In this document: piece after piece, positions 1 through 6,086 of the stretch
Layout of the letters: each line of letters begins with the position of its first letter
Numbering within the stretch: position 1 is the stretch's first letter
Assembly: GCA_900318975.1 (NCBI GenBank)
Contig: ONMY01000219.1
Span: 1-10,985, forward strand
Reading direction: 5' to 3'
DNA from: an uncultured Bacillota bacterium
Lineage (GTDB): Bacteria > Bacillota_I > Bacilli_A > Izemoplasmatales > UBA1188
DNA length: 10,985 bases
Translations under genes and position numbers: made by a program
The notes under the pieces: generated by a model
Told to the model about the DNA's origin: nothing
What the model saw: only the letters and a program-made list of their open reading frames with translations
Databases searched by the model: none

Positions 1-329
1 TTTACATCTTTAGCGAGTTCAGTAAGTTTATTATCAAGTGATTCATCAATCTTTTTATAATCAATTGCCTCACTATCTTTGATTTTATTTTGTGTTAGGT
101 CGTCTTTTGCCTCTAAAAGAAAGAGAGCTTTAGGACTGGTATTACCATCAGCATCTTTTAGTGACATTATTTCTGTATCAACATTTCTTCCATCAATAGT
201 TGCGCTACTTACTACTGGTGCAGGCACTGCTTCAATGCTGTCATTGTATTTTGCATTAACACCTATGACAGTAGTTGACAAGGAACAAAATAATATCGTT
301 AAAAAGAATATTAATAGTGCTTTTTTCAT
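1..329 (-). CDS. Secreted protein of unknown function, N-terminal part (gene runs off the window)
   Basis: About 109 codons are present and the reading frame stays open to the window edge, so the C-terminal part is missing. The start ATG is preceded by a strong AGGAGGG site with 7 bases of spacing. The product begins with a typical Sec signal peptide: MKK, a hydrophobic stretch (about residues 4-22) and a plausible signal peptidase I site after Val-Asn-Ala at residue 26. A Cys at residue 15 lies inside the hydrophobic core without a proper lipobox, so a lipoprotein is unlikely. The mature part is polar, rich in Asp, Lys and Ser, with no recognisable domain in the visible portion. It lies downstream of the sirtuin gene on the same strand but has its own promoter. 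The product is exported by inference; its function is unknown. Confidence 0.8.
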   Translation of the reverse strand, partial: MKKALLIFFLTILFCSLSTTVIGVNAKYNDSIEAVPAPVVSSATIDGRNVDTEIMSLKDADGNTSPKALFLLEAKDDLTQNKIKDSEAIDYKKIDESLDNKLTELAKDV

Positions 330-354
330 TATGCTACCCTCCTCTTTTTTTAGT

Positions 355-376
355 TTTATAACCTTAAAGTTATAAA
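355..376. promoter_or_regulatory. 22-bp near-perfect palindrome, candidate operator
   Basis: The two halves, TTTATAACCTT and AAAGTTATAAA, pair at 10 of 11 positions. With the -10 box ending at 387, transcription of the secreted-protein gene should start near 380, which puts the palindrome at roughly +4 to +25. This is a common place for a repressor site. It is AT-rich and lacks a following T-run, so it does not look like an intrinsic terminator for the sirtuin operon. No cognate regulator is visible. Confidence 0.5.
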
Positions 377-386
377 CATATTTTGA

Positions 387-415
387 ATTATAACATAAAG
401 CATTTTTTATTACAA
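387..415 (-). promoter_or_regulatory. Extended -10 sigma-A-type promoter for the secreted-protein gene
   Basis: Read on the minus strand: -35 TTGTAA (410-415), a 17-base spacer, and a perfect -10 TATAAT (387-392) preceded by TG one base upstream (TGTTATAAT, an extended -10). It starts 10 bases after the sirtuin stop codon, so the secreted-protein gene can be expressed independently of the upstream operon. Confidence 0.75.
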
Positions 416-424
416 CAAGATTAA

Positions 425-1147
425 TTAATATCCAAGTTCCCTAAAAACTTTTGCGATATCATCGTTAATTACGAGATCTGCATCTTCATCTTTTGGTGTT
501 TTAGACATATTAATTATAATGAGATTTTTTCCTCTAAAATATTCGATATAATAAGCTGCAGGATAAACTGCAAGGCTAGTACCACCAACTATTAGAGTAT
601 CTGCCTTCATGATGTGTGATATTGCAGCTGATACAACTCCATCGTTTAATGGTTCTTCGTATAGAACAACATCTGGCTTTACTATTCCACCGCATGAACA
701 TAGTGGAACACTTTCTGATTTAAGGATGTAATCTAATGAATAGAACTTTCTACATCTCATACAGTGGTTTTCTGTGACAGAACCATGAAGCTTATAAACT
801 TCTTTTGATCCAGCCTTTTCATGTAAATCATCGATGTTTTGAGTGATTACTGCCTTTAAAATTCCTTTTGCTTCAAGCCTTGCAAGGACTTTATGACAAT
901 CGTTTGGCATTGCATCTGGAAAACAGAGTTTTTCTTTATAGATTTTATAAAAGATTTCTGGATGTTCCATAAAGAATGAATGAGAAATAATAGCTTCAAT
1001 TGGAATATTTCCATATTTTTCATTATATATTCCTTTTGAGCTTCTAAAATCTGGAATATTAGATGCAGTGGATACACCAGCACCACCAAAGAAAACTAAA
1101 TATTTAGATTCGTCTATGATTTTTCTAAGTCTATCCACATCAGTCAT
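425..1147 (-). CDS. NAD-dependent protein deacylase, Sir2 family (bacterial sirtuin, class U type)
   Basis: The 240-residue product has the full single-domain sirtuin set. It shows the NAD-binding GGAGVSTASNIPDFR segment (residues 21-35), TQNID at 102-106, the catalytic His121 in LHGS, PDVVLYEE at 158-165, GGTSLAVYPAA at 188-198, and the C-terminal NMSKTP motif. The zinc module is Cys129-x2-Cys132 and Cys150-x-Cys152; the second pair is one residue shorter than the usual C-x2-C. The family removes acetyl or other acyl groups from lysines, producing nicotinamide and O-acyl-ADP-ribose, in the cytoplasm. The start has GAGGAAG just upstream, inside the end of the preceding gene, and only 4 bases separate the two genes, so it is co-transcribed with the CNNM gene and efp. 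The substrate cannot be read from sequence. Length and motifs match active enzymes. Confidence 0.95.
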   Translation of the reverse strand: MTDVDRLRKIIDESKYLVFFGGAGVSTASNIPDFRSSKGIYNEKYGNIPIEAIISHSFFMEHPEIFYKIYKEKLCFPDAMPNDCHKVLARLEAKGILKAVITQNIDDLHEKAGSKEVYKLHGSVTENHCMRCRKFYSLDYILKSESVPLCSCGGIVKPDVVLYEEPLNDGVVSAAISHIMKADTLIVGGTSLAVYPAAYYIEYFRGKNLIIINMSKTPKDEDADLVINDDIAKVFRELGY

Positions 1148-1151
1148 ATGA

Positions 1152-2525
1152 TTATTCTTCCTCGCTATTTTCTATGGTTTCAACTAAAAGTTCAACAGCA
1201 ATAATTCTATTGTTTTCGATTTCTTTAACCTTAAATGTTAGTTCTTTGTATTCAACACCCTCATCAGCTGAAAGTTCATCATAAAGAACTTTAGATACAA
1301 CTTTAATAGAAACAACATCACCAACTACTGGTACTCTTTCAAGAGTATCTTGAATAAGACCACCAACTGTAGTTGCTTCATATTCACTTTCATCCTCAAA
1401 ATGGAAATAATCGAATAGATTTTCGATTTCTAGATCACCATTTACTAAATATTTATCTTTTCCAATTCTATTGATTGTGAATGGAACTTCATCGTGTTCA
1501 TCGAAGATTTCACCAACAACTTCTTCTAAGCAGTCTTCCATAGTAACAACACCATCAAATCCGCCATATTCATCCAAAACTACAGCGAGATGAACATTTT
1601 TAAGTTTTAAAAGTGATAATAATTTATCTGCGGTCATTGAACCTACTACGAATAGTGGTTTTTGGAGGATTGGTCTAATGTCTTTTATCTTTCTATCTTC
1701 GATATATGCCTTGAAAAATTCTTTTTCAAACAATATACCAATCACATGGTCTATTGTTCCATCATAAACAGGAACACGAGAAAACTGATTTTCAAAGAAA
1801 CATTCTTTTATTTCATCAATTGATGATTCAATGTCAAGGCAAACGCAGTCAACTCTTGGTGTCATGATGTTTTTAACATCTATCTCTCTTAAATCTAATA
1901 CTTTTTGAAGCATATCAGCTTCATCAGTATCGATTTCGCCACTATCTTCCATTGTATCGATGATATTTTCAAGATCATCAGATGAGATTGTATCACTATC
2001 AGTATCCTTGTTTTCAAGAGCAAGTCTATTAACTTTATAGAATGGATATGATATTGGTTTTAATATCTTTACAACAACATATAATATTCCAGAAAGTCTT
2101 AATGCGTACTTTTCAGGAGATGCTTTACCACTGCTTTTTGGAAGAACCTCACCAAAGAGGAGTACTAAAAGTGTGATTGCGACTGTATTAACAATATCAA
2201 TCCAGGATGCATCAGATGCAAAAATGCCTAAGAATAATCTTAAGCCTAGTGTTGATATCGCAATATTAACTAAGTTGTTTCCAACTAAAATTACAGATAA
2301 AACTTCATCATAATTTTCAGACAAAAACAGTGCTTTTCTTGCGCCTTTCTTATTCTCTTCTACTAATGTCATAAGTTTAGCTTTTGAGGCACATGAGAAT
2401 ACAGTTTCAGATTTTGAAAAAAAAGCTGAAAATACTAGAAGTACGATAATGATTAATGAATAAATTAAAGTACTAATCCAATTAAAACTTGTTGAATAGA
2501 TTATACTACTTAAATACGGGTCCAT
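1152..2525 (-). CDS. CNNM/CorC-family transporter (DUF21 - CBS pair - CorC_HlyC domains, 'hemolysin C-like')
   Basis: 457 residues with the standard order of the family. An N-terminal DUF21/CNNM membrane domain (about 15-170) carries FSAFFSKSETVFS and FGEVLPKS, the family's conserved membrane motifs. A CBS-domain pair (about 215-345) begins near VKNIMTPRVD and contains DEYGGFDGVVT. The C-terminal CorC_HlyC domain (about 355-445) contains GDLEIENL and TVGGLIQ. Relatives are linked to Mg2+ or Co2+ efflux across the cytoplasmic membrane, with CBS domains binding adenine nucleotides. 'Hemolysin' in older names is historical. The gene begins 12 bases after the efp stop. No good ribosome site lies at normal distance (AAGGA sits about 16 bases upstream, at the end of efp), so translational coupling to efp is likely. 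In-frame stops exclude a longer N-terminus. Confidence 0.92.
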   Translation of the reverse strand: MDPYLSSIIYSTSFNWISTLIYSLIIIVLLVFSAFFSKSETVFSCASKAKLMTLVEENKKGARKALFLSENYDEVLSVILVGNNLVNIAISTLGLRLFLGIFASDASWIDIVNTVAITLLVLLFGEVLPKSSGKASPEKYALRLSGILYVVVKILKPISYPFYKVNRLALENKDTDSDTISSDDLENIIDTMEDSGEIDTDEADMLQKVLDLREIDVKNIMTPRVDCVCLDIESSIDEIKECFFENQFSRVPVYDGTIDHVIGILFEKEFFKAYIEDRKIKDIRPILQKPLFVVGSMTADKLLSLLKLKNVHLAVVLDEYGGFDGVVTMEDCLEEVVGEIFDEHDEVPFTINRIGKDKYLVNGDLEIENLFDYFHFEDESEYEATTVGGLIQDTLERVPVVGDVVSIKVVSKVLYDELSADEGVEYKELTFKVKEIENNRIIAVELLVETIENSEEE

Positions 2526-2537
2526 TTTTATATATTA

Positions 2538-3101
2538 TTATTCCTTATACCTTGTGTCATATTTTCCGGTTACTGTGTTCACAACGATCTTATCTCCGTT
2601 GTTTATGAACATAGGAACTCTGATTTCGATGCCAGTTTCTAATATTGCTGACTTCATTGTGTTTGTTGCGCTGTTTCCCTTTTCTCCTGGTGGTGTATTT
2701 GTAACTTCAAGAACAACTTTATCTGGAAGCACAATACCTAAAACTTCATCACCATAGAATCTAACTTGGGCGTTCTTTTCAACTGTTAGATATTGAAGTT
2801 CATCCTTGATTGTATCTTTTGGAATTTCAATTTGTTCGTATGTTTCATTATCCATGAAAACGGCTTTATCTTCGTTGTCATAGATATATTGCATTTCAAC
2901 TTTCTTAATTTCAGCAGTTTCAATCTTTATACCAGCATTAAATGTATATGAAATATTAGCACCTGTACGTAAATTTTTTAGTTTAGTTTGAACAAATGCT
3001 CCACCCTTTCCTGGTTTAACGTGTTGGAATTCTAAGACTTCGTAAATATTTCCTTCCCATTCAATTGTTACGCCTGTCTTGAAATCATTACTATTGATCA
3101 T
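2538..3101 (-). CDS. efp: Translation elongation factor P
   Basis: From this start the product is 187 residues, the usual EF-P length. It shows the conserved first domain with FQHVKPGKGGAF; Lys32 at the tip of the PGKG loop is the residue modified in the Bacillus-type factor. It also shows VFMDNETYEQ in domain II and the C-terminal GDKIVVNTVTGKY motif of domain III. EF-P relieves ribosome stalling at consecutive prolines. The start at 3101 is chosen because a perfect AAGGAGGA (3107-3114) lies 5 bases upstream. A start 12 codons further up would lie upstream of the predicted -10 box and cannot be in the transcript. It is the first gene of the operon efp - CNNM - sirtuin. No enzyme for EF-P modification is recognised in the window. 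Confidence 0.97.
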   Translation of the reverse strand: MINSNDFKTGVTIEWEGNIYEVLEFQHVKPGKGGAFVQTKLKNLRTGANISYTFNAGIKIETAEIKKVEMQYIYDNEDKAVFMDNETYEQIEIPKDTIKDELQYLTVEKNAQVRFYGDEVLGIVLPDKVVLEVTNTPPGEKGNSATNTMKSAILETGIEIRVPMFINNGDKIVVNTVTGKYDTRYKE

Positions 3102-3128
3102 AAGAATCCTCCTTGATATACGATTAAA

Positions 3129-3157
3129 ATTATACAAAATTATATGTATTTTGTCTA
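3129..3157 (-). promoter_or_regulatory. Promoter of the efp operon
   Basis: On the minus strand: -35 TAGACA (3152-3157), a 17-base spacer and a perfect -10 TATAAT (3129-3134). Predicted transcription start is near 3122, giving a short leader of about 20 bases that contains the AAGGAGGA site. This strongly supports the 3101 start of efp. Confidence 0.8.
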
Positions 3158-3165
3158 TTGTTTAT

Positions 3166-3189
3166 GTAAGTCTTAGGACTTACGTAAGT
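3166..3189. repeat. Overlapping inverted repeats of GTAAGT in the efp/rhodanese divergent region
   Basis: Three copies of one 6-mer occur: GTAAGT (3166-3171), its complement ACTTAC (3178-3183), and GTAAGT again (3184-3189). The first two form GTAAGTC-TTAG-GACTTAC. The last two form the perfect 12-base palindrome ACTTACGTAAGT. The cluster lies 9 bases upstream of the efp -35 box and about 75 bases upstream of the divergent -10, so it could be a regulator site for either gene. The rest of the 3158-3290 spacer is AT-rich with no gene seen. Confidence 0.4.
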
Positions 3190-3263
3190 GCTAATAAGTC
3201 ATATATCTTACACATCTCTAAACTAAATACAAGATAAAGTGCATAAAATTTGAAAAAATAGTA

Positions 3264-3269
3264 TATAAT
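3264..3269 (+). promoter_or_regulatory. Probable -10 box for the rhodanese-like gene
   Basis: A perfect TATAAT lies 24 bases before the chosen ATG. No convincing -35 hexamer is found 16-18 bases upstream (nearby bases read GCATAA or CATAAA), so this promoter is weak or activator-dependent if real. It implies transcription starting near 3276, excluding a TTG start at 3273. Confidence 0.45.
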
Positions 3270-3293
3270 ATTTTGAAACGGAAGGTGAAAAAT

Positions 3294-3698
3294 ATGTTCT
3301 TTGATGAAGCTGGTGGTTTTGATTTTACATATCTTTTTATAGCTATCGTACTGGGTTTACTTATCGGTATGATTTTTTCAAAGAATAAAGTTGATAAAGA
3401 TAAATATCAAACTTTAAACTATAAAGATTTTATGGATATGAAAAGGAAAGGCACTCTAGTTGACTGTAGAAAAAAAGAACAATTTGAAAATAATAAAATA
3501 GTTGGTGCTAAAAACTATCCTGGAAAGAGCGGAGCTAAGTCTAATATTAGAAGAGATATTCCAATCTTTATTTATGACCAAGATGGAAGAAGAGCACAAG
3601 GAATTGCGAAGGCGTATGTTAGAGGTGGAGCCGTTATGGTATACTATCTATCAGGCGGATTTAAGACATATTTAAATGAAAAGGAAGGAAAAATGTGA
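3294..3698 (+). CDS. Membrane-anchored rhodanese-like protein without the catalytic cysteine
   Basis: 134 residues from the ATG at 3294, preceded by GGAAGGTGA at good spacing. A TTG seven codons upstream would keep the frame but falls upstream of the likely transcript start. One N-terminal membrane segment (about residues 10-29, FTYLFIAIVLGLLIGMIF) is followed by a compact rhodanese fold. YKDFMDMKRKGTLVDCRKKEQFENNKI is the usual 'DvRe..Ef..ghI' region, and YYLSGGFKTYL is the usual C-terminal 'l.GG...w' region. The active-site loop, normally C-x-x-G-x-R, reads YDQDGRRA, so Asp replaces the sulfur-carrying Cys. The loop arginines remain. Sulfurtransferase activity is therefore unlikely; a binding or scaffold role is inferred. 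The only Cys in the domain is in the VDCRKKE segment, outside the active-site loop. A terminator hairpin overlaps its stop codon. Confidence 0.85.
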   Translation: MFFDEAGGFDFTYLFIAIVLGLLIGMIFSKNKVDKDKYQTLNYKDFMDMKRKGTLVDCRKKEQFENNKIVGAKNYPGKSGAKSNIRRDIPIFIYDQDGRRAQGIAKAYVRGGAVMVYYLSGGFKTYLNEKEGKM

Positions 3699-3720
3699 AG
3701 CACGTCTTCACATTTTTATT
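3689..3720 (+). terminator. Intrinsic terminator overlapping the rhodanese stop codon
   Basis: The arms AAAAATGTGAAG (3689-3700) and CTTCACATTTTT (3706-3717) form a 12-bp stem around the loop CACGT, with the T-run at the end of the right arm followed by ATT. The TGA stop (3696-3698) lies in the left arm. The next gene starts 9 bases after the T-run, leaving no room for a separate promoter, so it probably depends on readthrough. Confidence 0.7.
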
Positions 3721-3726
3721 ATAAGT

Positions 3727-4467
3727 ATGGAAAAAGAAAAGCTTAAGGGTTATCTTAAATTTTCATATCTTCTTCTGTTTTTGATAGTAGAGACAGTTTT
3801 TTATTCTCTTTTTATTCTTAGAGATTTTAATTCTTTAGATAATATTGATTCTACGTTATTCAAATTTATAGCCATTATTACTATTGTTGCATTTTATATT
3901 TTGAACTTCATTTTGAATACATTTATAGAAAAGAAACTTATATTTGATTCTCTTCTCGTATTAATTGCACTTATATTTACACTTATATCTGATACGTTCT
4001 TATTGTATCTAAATAGTTATTTTGAAATAGGTGTTGGATCATTTATAATTGTTCAACTTGCTTATTTTACTAGAATTGTTTATTCATTAAAACTCAGTAA
4101 AAAACGAATATATGTATCGATAATATCTAGAGTTTCGCTATTTATAATTGCTCTTATCGTTCTTATATCTTTGGGTGAGTTTAGTTTATTATATCTTTTA
4201 ACTGCATTTTATTTTATCAATATAGTTTTCAATTTTGTTGATTCATTAATATCGTATATATCAATGAAGAATGATAAAAGACGTAATATACTTCTTATGT
4301 TCACATTAGGATTACTTCTTTTTATAGGATGCGATGTATTCGTTGGACTTTCAAATATTAGTGGATTTGGAGGAAGTATTATTTGGATATTCTATTTACC
4401 ATCTCAAGTACTAATTTCTCTATCAGCAACTAGACTCTTTGGATTCTCATTAAGGGAGGAAATCTAA
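3727..4467 (+). CDS. YhhN/TMEM86-family integral membrane protein (lysoplasmalogenase-like)
   Basis: 246 residues from this start and almost entirely hydrophobic, with about eight membrane segments (roughly 13-31, 45-64, 72-93, 101-119, 131-149, 152-172, 187-207, 215-233). Two stretches match the YhhN (PF07947) pattern. LIFTLISDTFLLYL with Asp89 resembles the family's 'fsl.GD..Ll' motif. GLLLFIGCDVFVGLSN with Asp203, followed by IWIFYLPSQVLISLS, resembles 'G..lF..SD..la...Y..aQ.li..s'. Some members hydrolyse the vinyl-ether bond of lysoplasmalogens; the activity here is inferred. The start is uncertain: neither this ATG nor an in-frame ATG at 3676 has a good ribosome site. The later one is chosen because it begins with a clean short polar head before the first membrane segment, while the earlier one would encode residues from the terminator hairpin. 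The Lit-family gene follows after 2 bases. Confidence 0.72.
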   Translation: MEKEKLKGYLKFSYLLLFLIVETVFYSLFILRDFNSLDNIDSTLFKFIAIITIVAFYILNFILNTFIEKKLIFDSLLVLIALIFTLISDTFLLYLNSYFEIGVGSFIIVQLAYFTRIVYSLKLSKKRIYVSIISRVSLFIIALIVLISLGEFSLLYLLTAFYFINIVFNFVDSLISYISMKNDKRRNILLMFTLGLLLFIGCDVFVGLSNISGFGGSIIWIFYLPSQVLISLSATRLFGFSLREEI

Positions 4468-4469
4468 TT

Positions 4470-5168
4470 ATGGAAAAAGAGACAAGATTAATCGATAAAA
4501 TATTGACCATAGTATTTATCATAGTATCTGTACTATTCATTTTATCATGTTCAATATTCACTCCTTTAATGAATAGACCATTCTATTATTCTCAAATAGA
4601 TAAGTTAAATATTGTTGAAACTTTAAATACATATACTCATGAAGACTATACAAAAGATGATGTAATTGAAGCATTCGATGATGTAATGGATTTTATTTGG
4701 AAAGGGACAGAATTTAAAACAGGGAAGCTCAAATACTCTGAAAGTGGAAAGAGCCATTTTGAGGATTGTGTTGGTCTATTTTGGCTTGATTTTATTGTGT
4801 TAATAGTTAGTAGTGTAATTTTAGTAGCATTATTAATACTTCATTTTCTTAAAATCATTAGGATTAAGAATATTAAAGGGTTTTCTCCGCTTTTCTTATC
4901 CGGTATAATTACTGTTGGTCTTGTGGTAGCCCTTGGTGTATTTGGATTAATTAATTTTGATCTATTGTTTGAGTGCTTCCATAAGGTTTTCTTCCCTGGA
5001 AAAGATAACTGGGTATTTGATTATAGATATGATGAGGTAATATTAATACTTCCAGAAGAATTCTTTATGAACTGCGCTATTATGATTGGTTCAACTCTAT
5101 TTATTCTTTCTTTTGTATCAATAGGATATGGAGTAGCTAAGAAGATAAGAAAAGGAAAACTCGACTAG
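4470..5168 (+). CDS. lit: Lit-family (DUF1461, TIGR01906) integral membrane protein, putative lipoprotein intramolecular transacylase
   Basis: 232 residues with an N-terminal membrane segment (about 10-30), an extracytoplasmic segment (about 31-103), and two central membrane segments (about 104-127 and 141-162). A second outer loop is followed by a last membrane segment (about 200-223). Diagnostic DUF1461 pieces are NRPFYY near 35-40, SHFEDCVGLF with His96, and the block ECFHKVFFPG with His171, WVFDYRYD and LPEEFF (194-199). Characterised Lit proteins of low-GC Gram-positives move an acyl chain from the lipoprotein glyceryl group to the N-terminal cysteine amine, giving lyso-form lipoproteins. 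Both conserved histidines of the family appear to be present, so activity is plausible but not proven. AAGGGAGG (4452-4459), inside the end of the YhhN-like gene, is its ribosome site, and the two genes are surely co-transcribed. The symbol is by family, not by direct comparison. Confidence 0.75.
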   Translation: MEKETRLIDKILTIVFIIVSVLFILSCSIFTPLMNRPFYYSQIDKLNIVETLNTYTHEDYTKDDVIEAFDDVMDFIWKGTEFKTGKLKYSESGKSHFEDCVGLFWLDFIVLIVSSVILVALLILHFLKIIRIKNIKGFSPLFLSGIITVGLVVALGVFGLINFDLLFECFHKVFFPGKDNWVFDYRYDEVILILPEEFFMNCAIMIGSTLFILSFVSIGYGVAKKIRKGKLD

Positions 5169-5179
5169 TTTTCCTTTTC
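5149..5179. terminator. Shared bidirectional terminator between lit and miaA
   Basis: GAAAAGGAAAACT (5149-5161) pairs perfectly with AGTTTTCCTTTTC (5167-5179) around the loop CGACT. The arms are A-rich on one side and T-rich on the other, so each strand has U-rich sequence on leaving the hairpin (CTTTATAAATT on plus, TTATCTTCTT on minus). The hairpin lies within the coding ends of both convergent genes. There is no long uninterrupted T-run, so efficiency may be moderate. Confidence 0.6.
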
Positions 5180-6043
5180 CTTTATAAATTCATCTATTAA
5201 TTCTAACGCTTTTTCATAAGCGTTTTCTTTTTCTATATCAATCCAGTTTGTGTGTACTTGATTATTAAACCAAGTGTATTGTCTTTTTGCGAAGTTTCTT
5301 GAATGTTGTTTAATTAGATTTATCGCATCATCAAGTGATATCTTGCTATCAAAATAATCATATAGTTCCTTATATCCTATTGATTGGACAGATTTTGCTT
5401 TAAGTCCACTATCGTATAATGCTTTAACCTCTTCTATTAAACCATTTTGAATCATTTTATCTACTCTTTGGTTTATTCTTTCGTAGAGTTTATCTCTTTC
5501 ACATGTAAGTCCAATAAATAGTGGATCATATAACATTATATTCTTATTTTTAGGTTCATCTATTGTCTCTAGAATTTCAAGATGTCTTAAAAGTCTTATT
5601 CTATTGTTAATATTTGGGATTGATGAATCATTTAATTCTTTTAATCTTTCATAGATTTCTTCGTTTGAAAGATTATCATATTTATCTGTGCGTTTTGAGC
5701 TTGTAAATTCATAATCATAAAGAGCCGCTTTGATATAATAACCAGTTCCGCCGCATATTATTGGAAGCTTTTCTTTTTTTGATAGTTCATCTATTATAAA
5801 TCTTGCGTTTTTTTGAAAATCACTAACACTATAGTCTTCTATAGGATCTAATATATCAATTAGATGGTGTTTTATACCATCCATTTCATCTTTTAAAACC
5901 TTCCCAGAACCAATGTCTAAACGACGGTAAACTTGAACAGAATCACCGCTTATTATTTCTGTGTTATAATGTTTTGCGATTTTTATTGATAGGTCAGTCT
6001 TGCCAATTCCTGTTGGACCTACAATTACTACAACTTTTTTCAT
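5165..6043 (-). CDS. miaA: tRNA dimethylallyltransferase (tRNA A37 isopentenyltransferase)
   Basis: 292 residues, within the normal range for MiaA. Motifs in order are the P-loop GPTGIGKT (9-16), SGDSVQVYRRLDIGSGK (32-48) with the catalytic Asp34, KHHLIDILDP (58-67), ICGGTGYYIKAALYD (96-110), QSIGYKEL (220-227), and HSRNFAKRQYTWF (247-259) for tRNA binding. It transfers dimethylallyl from DMAPP to N6 of A37 in tRNAs reading UNN codons, giving i6A37, the substrate of MiaB encoded upstream on the same strand. No clear ribosome site precedes the ATG, and the gene begins 13 bases after the T-run of a terminator, so expression probably relies on readthrough or an unseen promoter. Its TAG stop overlaps the TAG stop of the convergent lit gene. 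Confidence 0.97.
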   Translation of the reverse strand: MKKVVVIVGPTGIGKTDLSIKIAKHYNTEIISGDSVQVYRRLDIGSGKVLKDEMDGIKHHLIDILDPIEDYSVSDFQKNARFIIDELSKKEKLPIICGGTGYYIKAALYDYEFTSSKRTDKYDNLSNEEIYERLKELNDSSIPNINNRIRLLRHLEILETIDEPKNKNIMLYDPLFIGLTCERDKLYERINQRVDKMIQNGLIEEVKALYDSGLKAKSVQSIGYKELYDYFDSKISLDDAINLIKQHSRNFAKRQYTWFNNQVHTNWIDIEKENAYEKALELIDEFIKEKEN

Positions 6044-6053
6044 AAATTTTTAT

Positions 6054-6078
6054 AAGAAAAAGGCTACAAGTGTAGCCT
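6054..6078 (-). terminator. Intrinsic terminator between the tail-anchored gene and miaA
   Basis: On the minus strand AGGCTAC - ACTT - GTAGCCT forms a perfect 7-bp GC-containing stem followed by TTTTCTT. It begins 8 bases after the stop of the tail-anchored protein gene and should reduce, though perhaps not abolish, transcription into miaA. Confidence 0.8.
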
Positions 6079-6086
6079 ATTACTAA

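Noticed and set aside
79..375. 98-codon plus-strand open frame opposite the secreted-protein gene
   Set aside because: It lies antisense to a frame with a signal peptide, a strong ribosome site and a promoter, and has no ribosome site or recognisable domain of its own.
355..376. Palindrome as terminator of the efp-sirtuin operon
   Set aside because: The stem is almost all A-T, has a mismatch and lacks a proper T-run on the minus strand; an operator fits better.
856..1089. 77-codon minus-strand frame inside the sirtuin gene
   Set aside because: It is an out-of-frame shadow of conserved sirtuin motifs in the true frame.
2554..2757. 67-codon plus-strand frame opposite efp
   Set aside because: It is antisense to conserved EF-P sequence and has no start signals.
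3102..3137. 12-codon N-terminal extension of EF-P
   Set aside because: It would start upstream of the predicted -10 box and skip the perfect AAGGAGGA site that serves the 3101 start.
3273..3293. TTG start seven codons upstream for the rhodanese-like gene
   Set aside because: It lies at or before the likely transcript start; the ATG at 3294 has a good GGAAGGTGA site.
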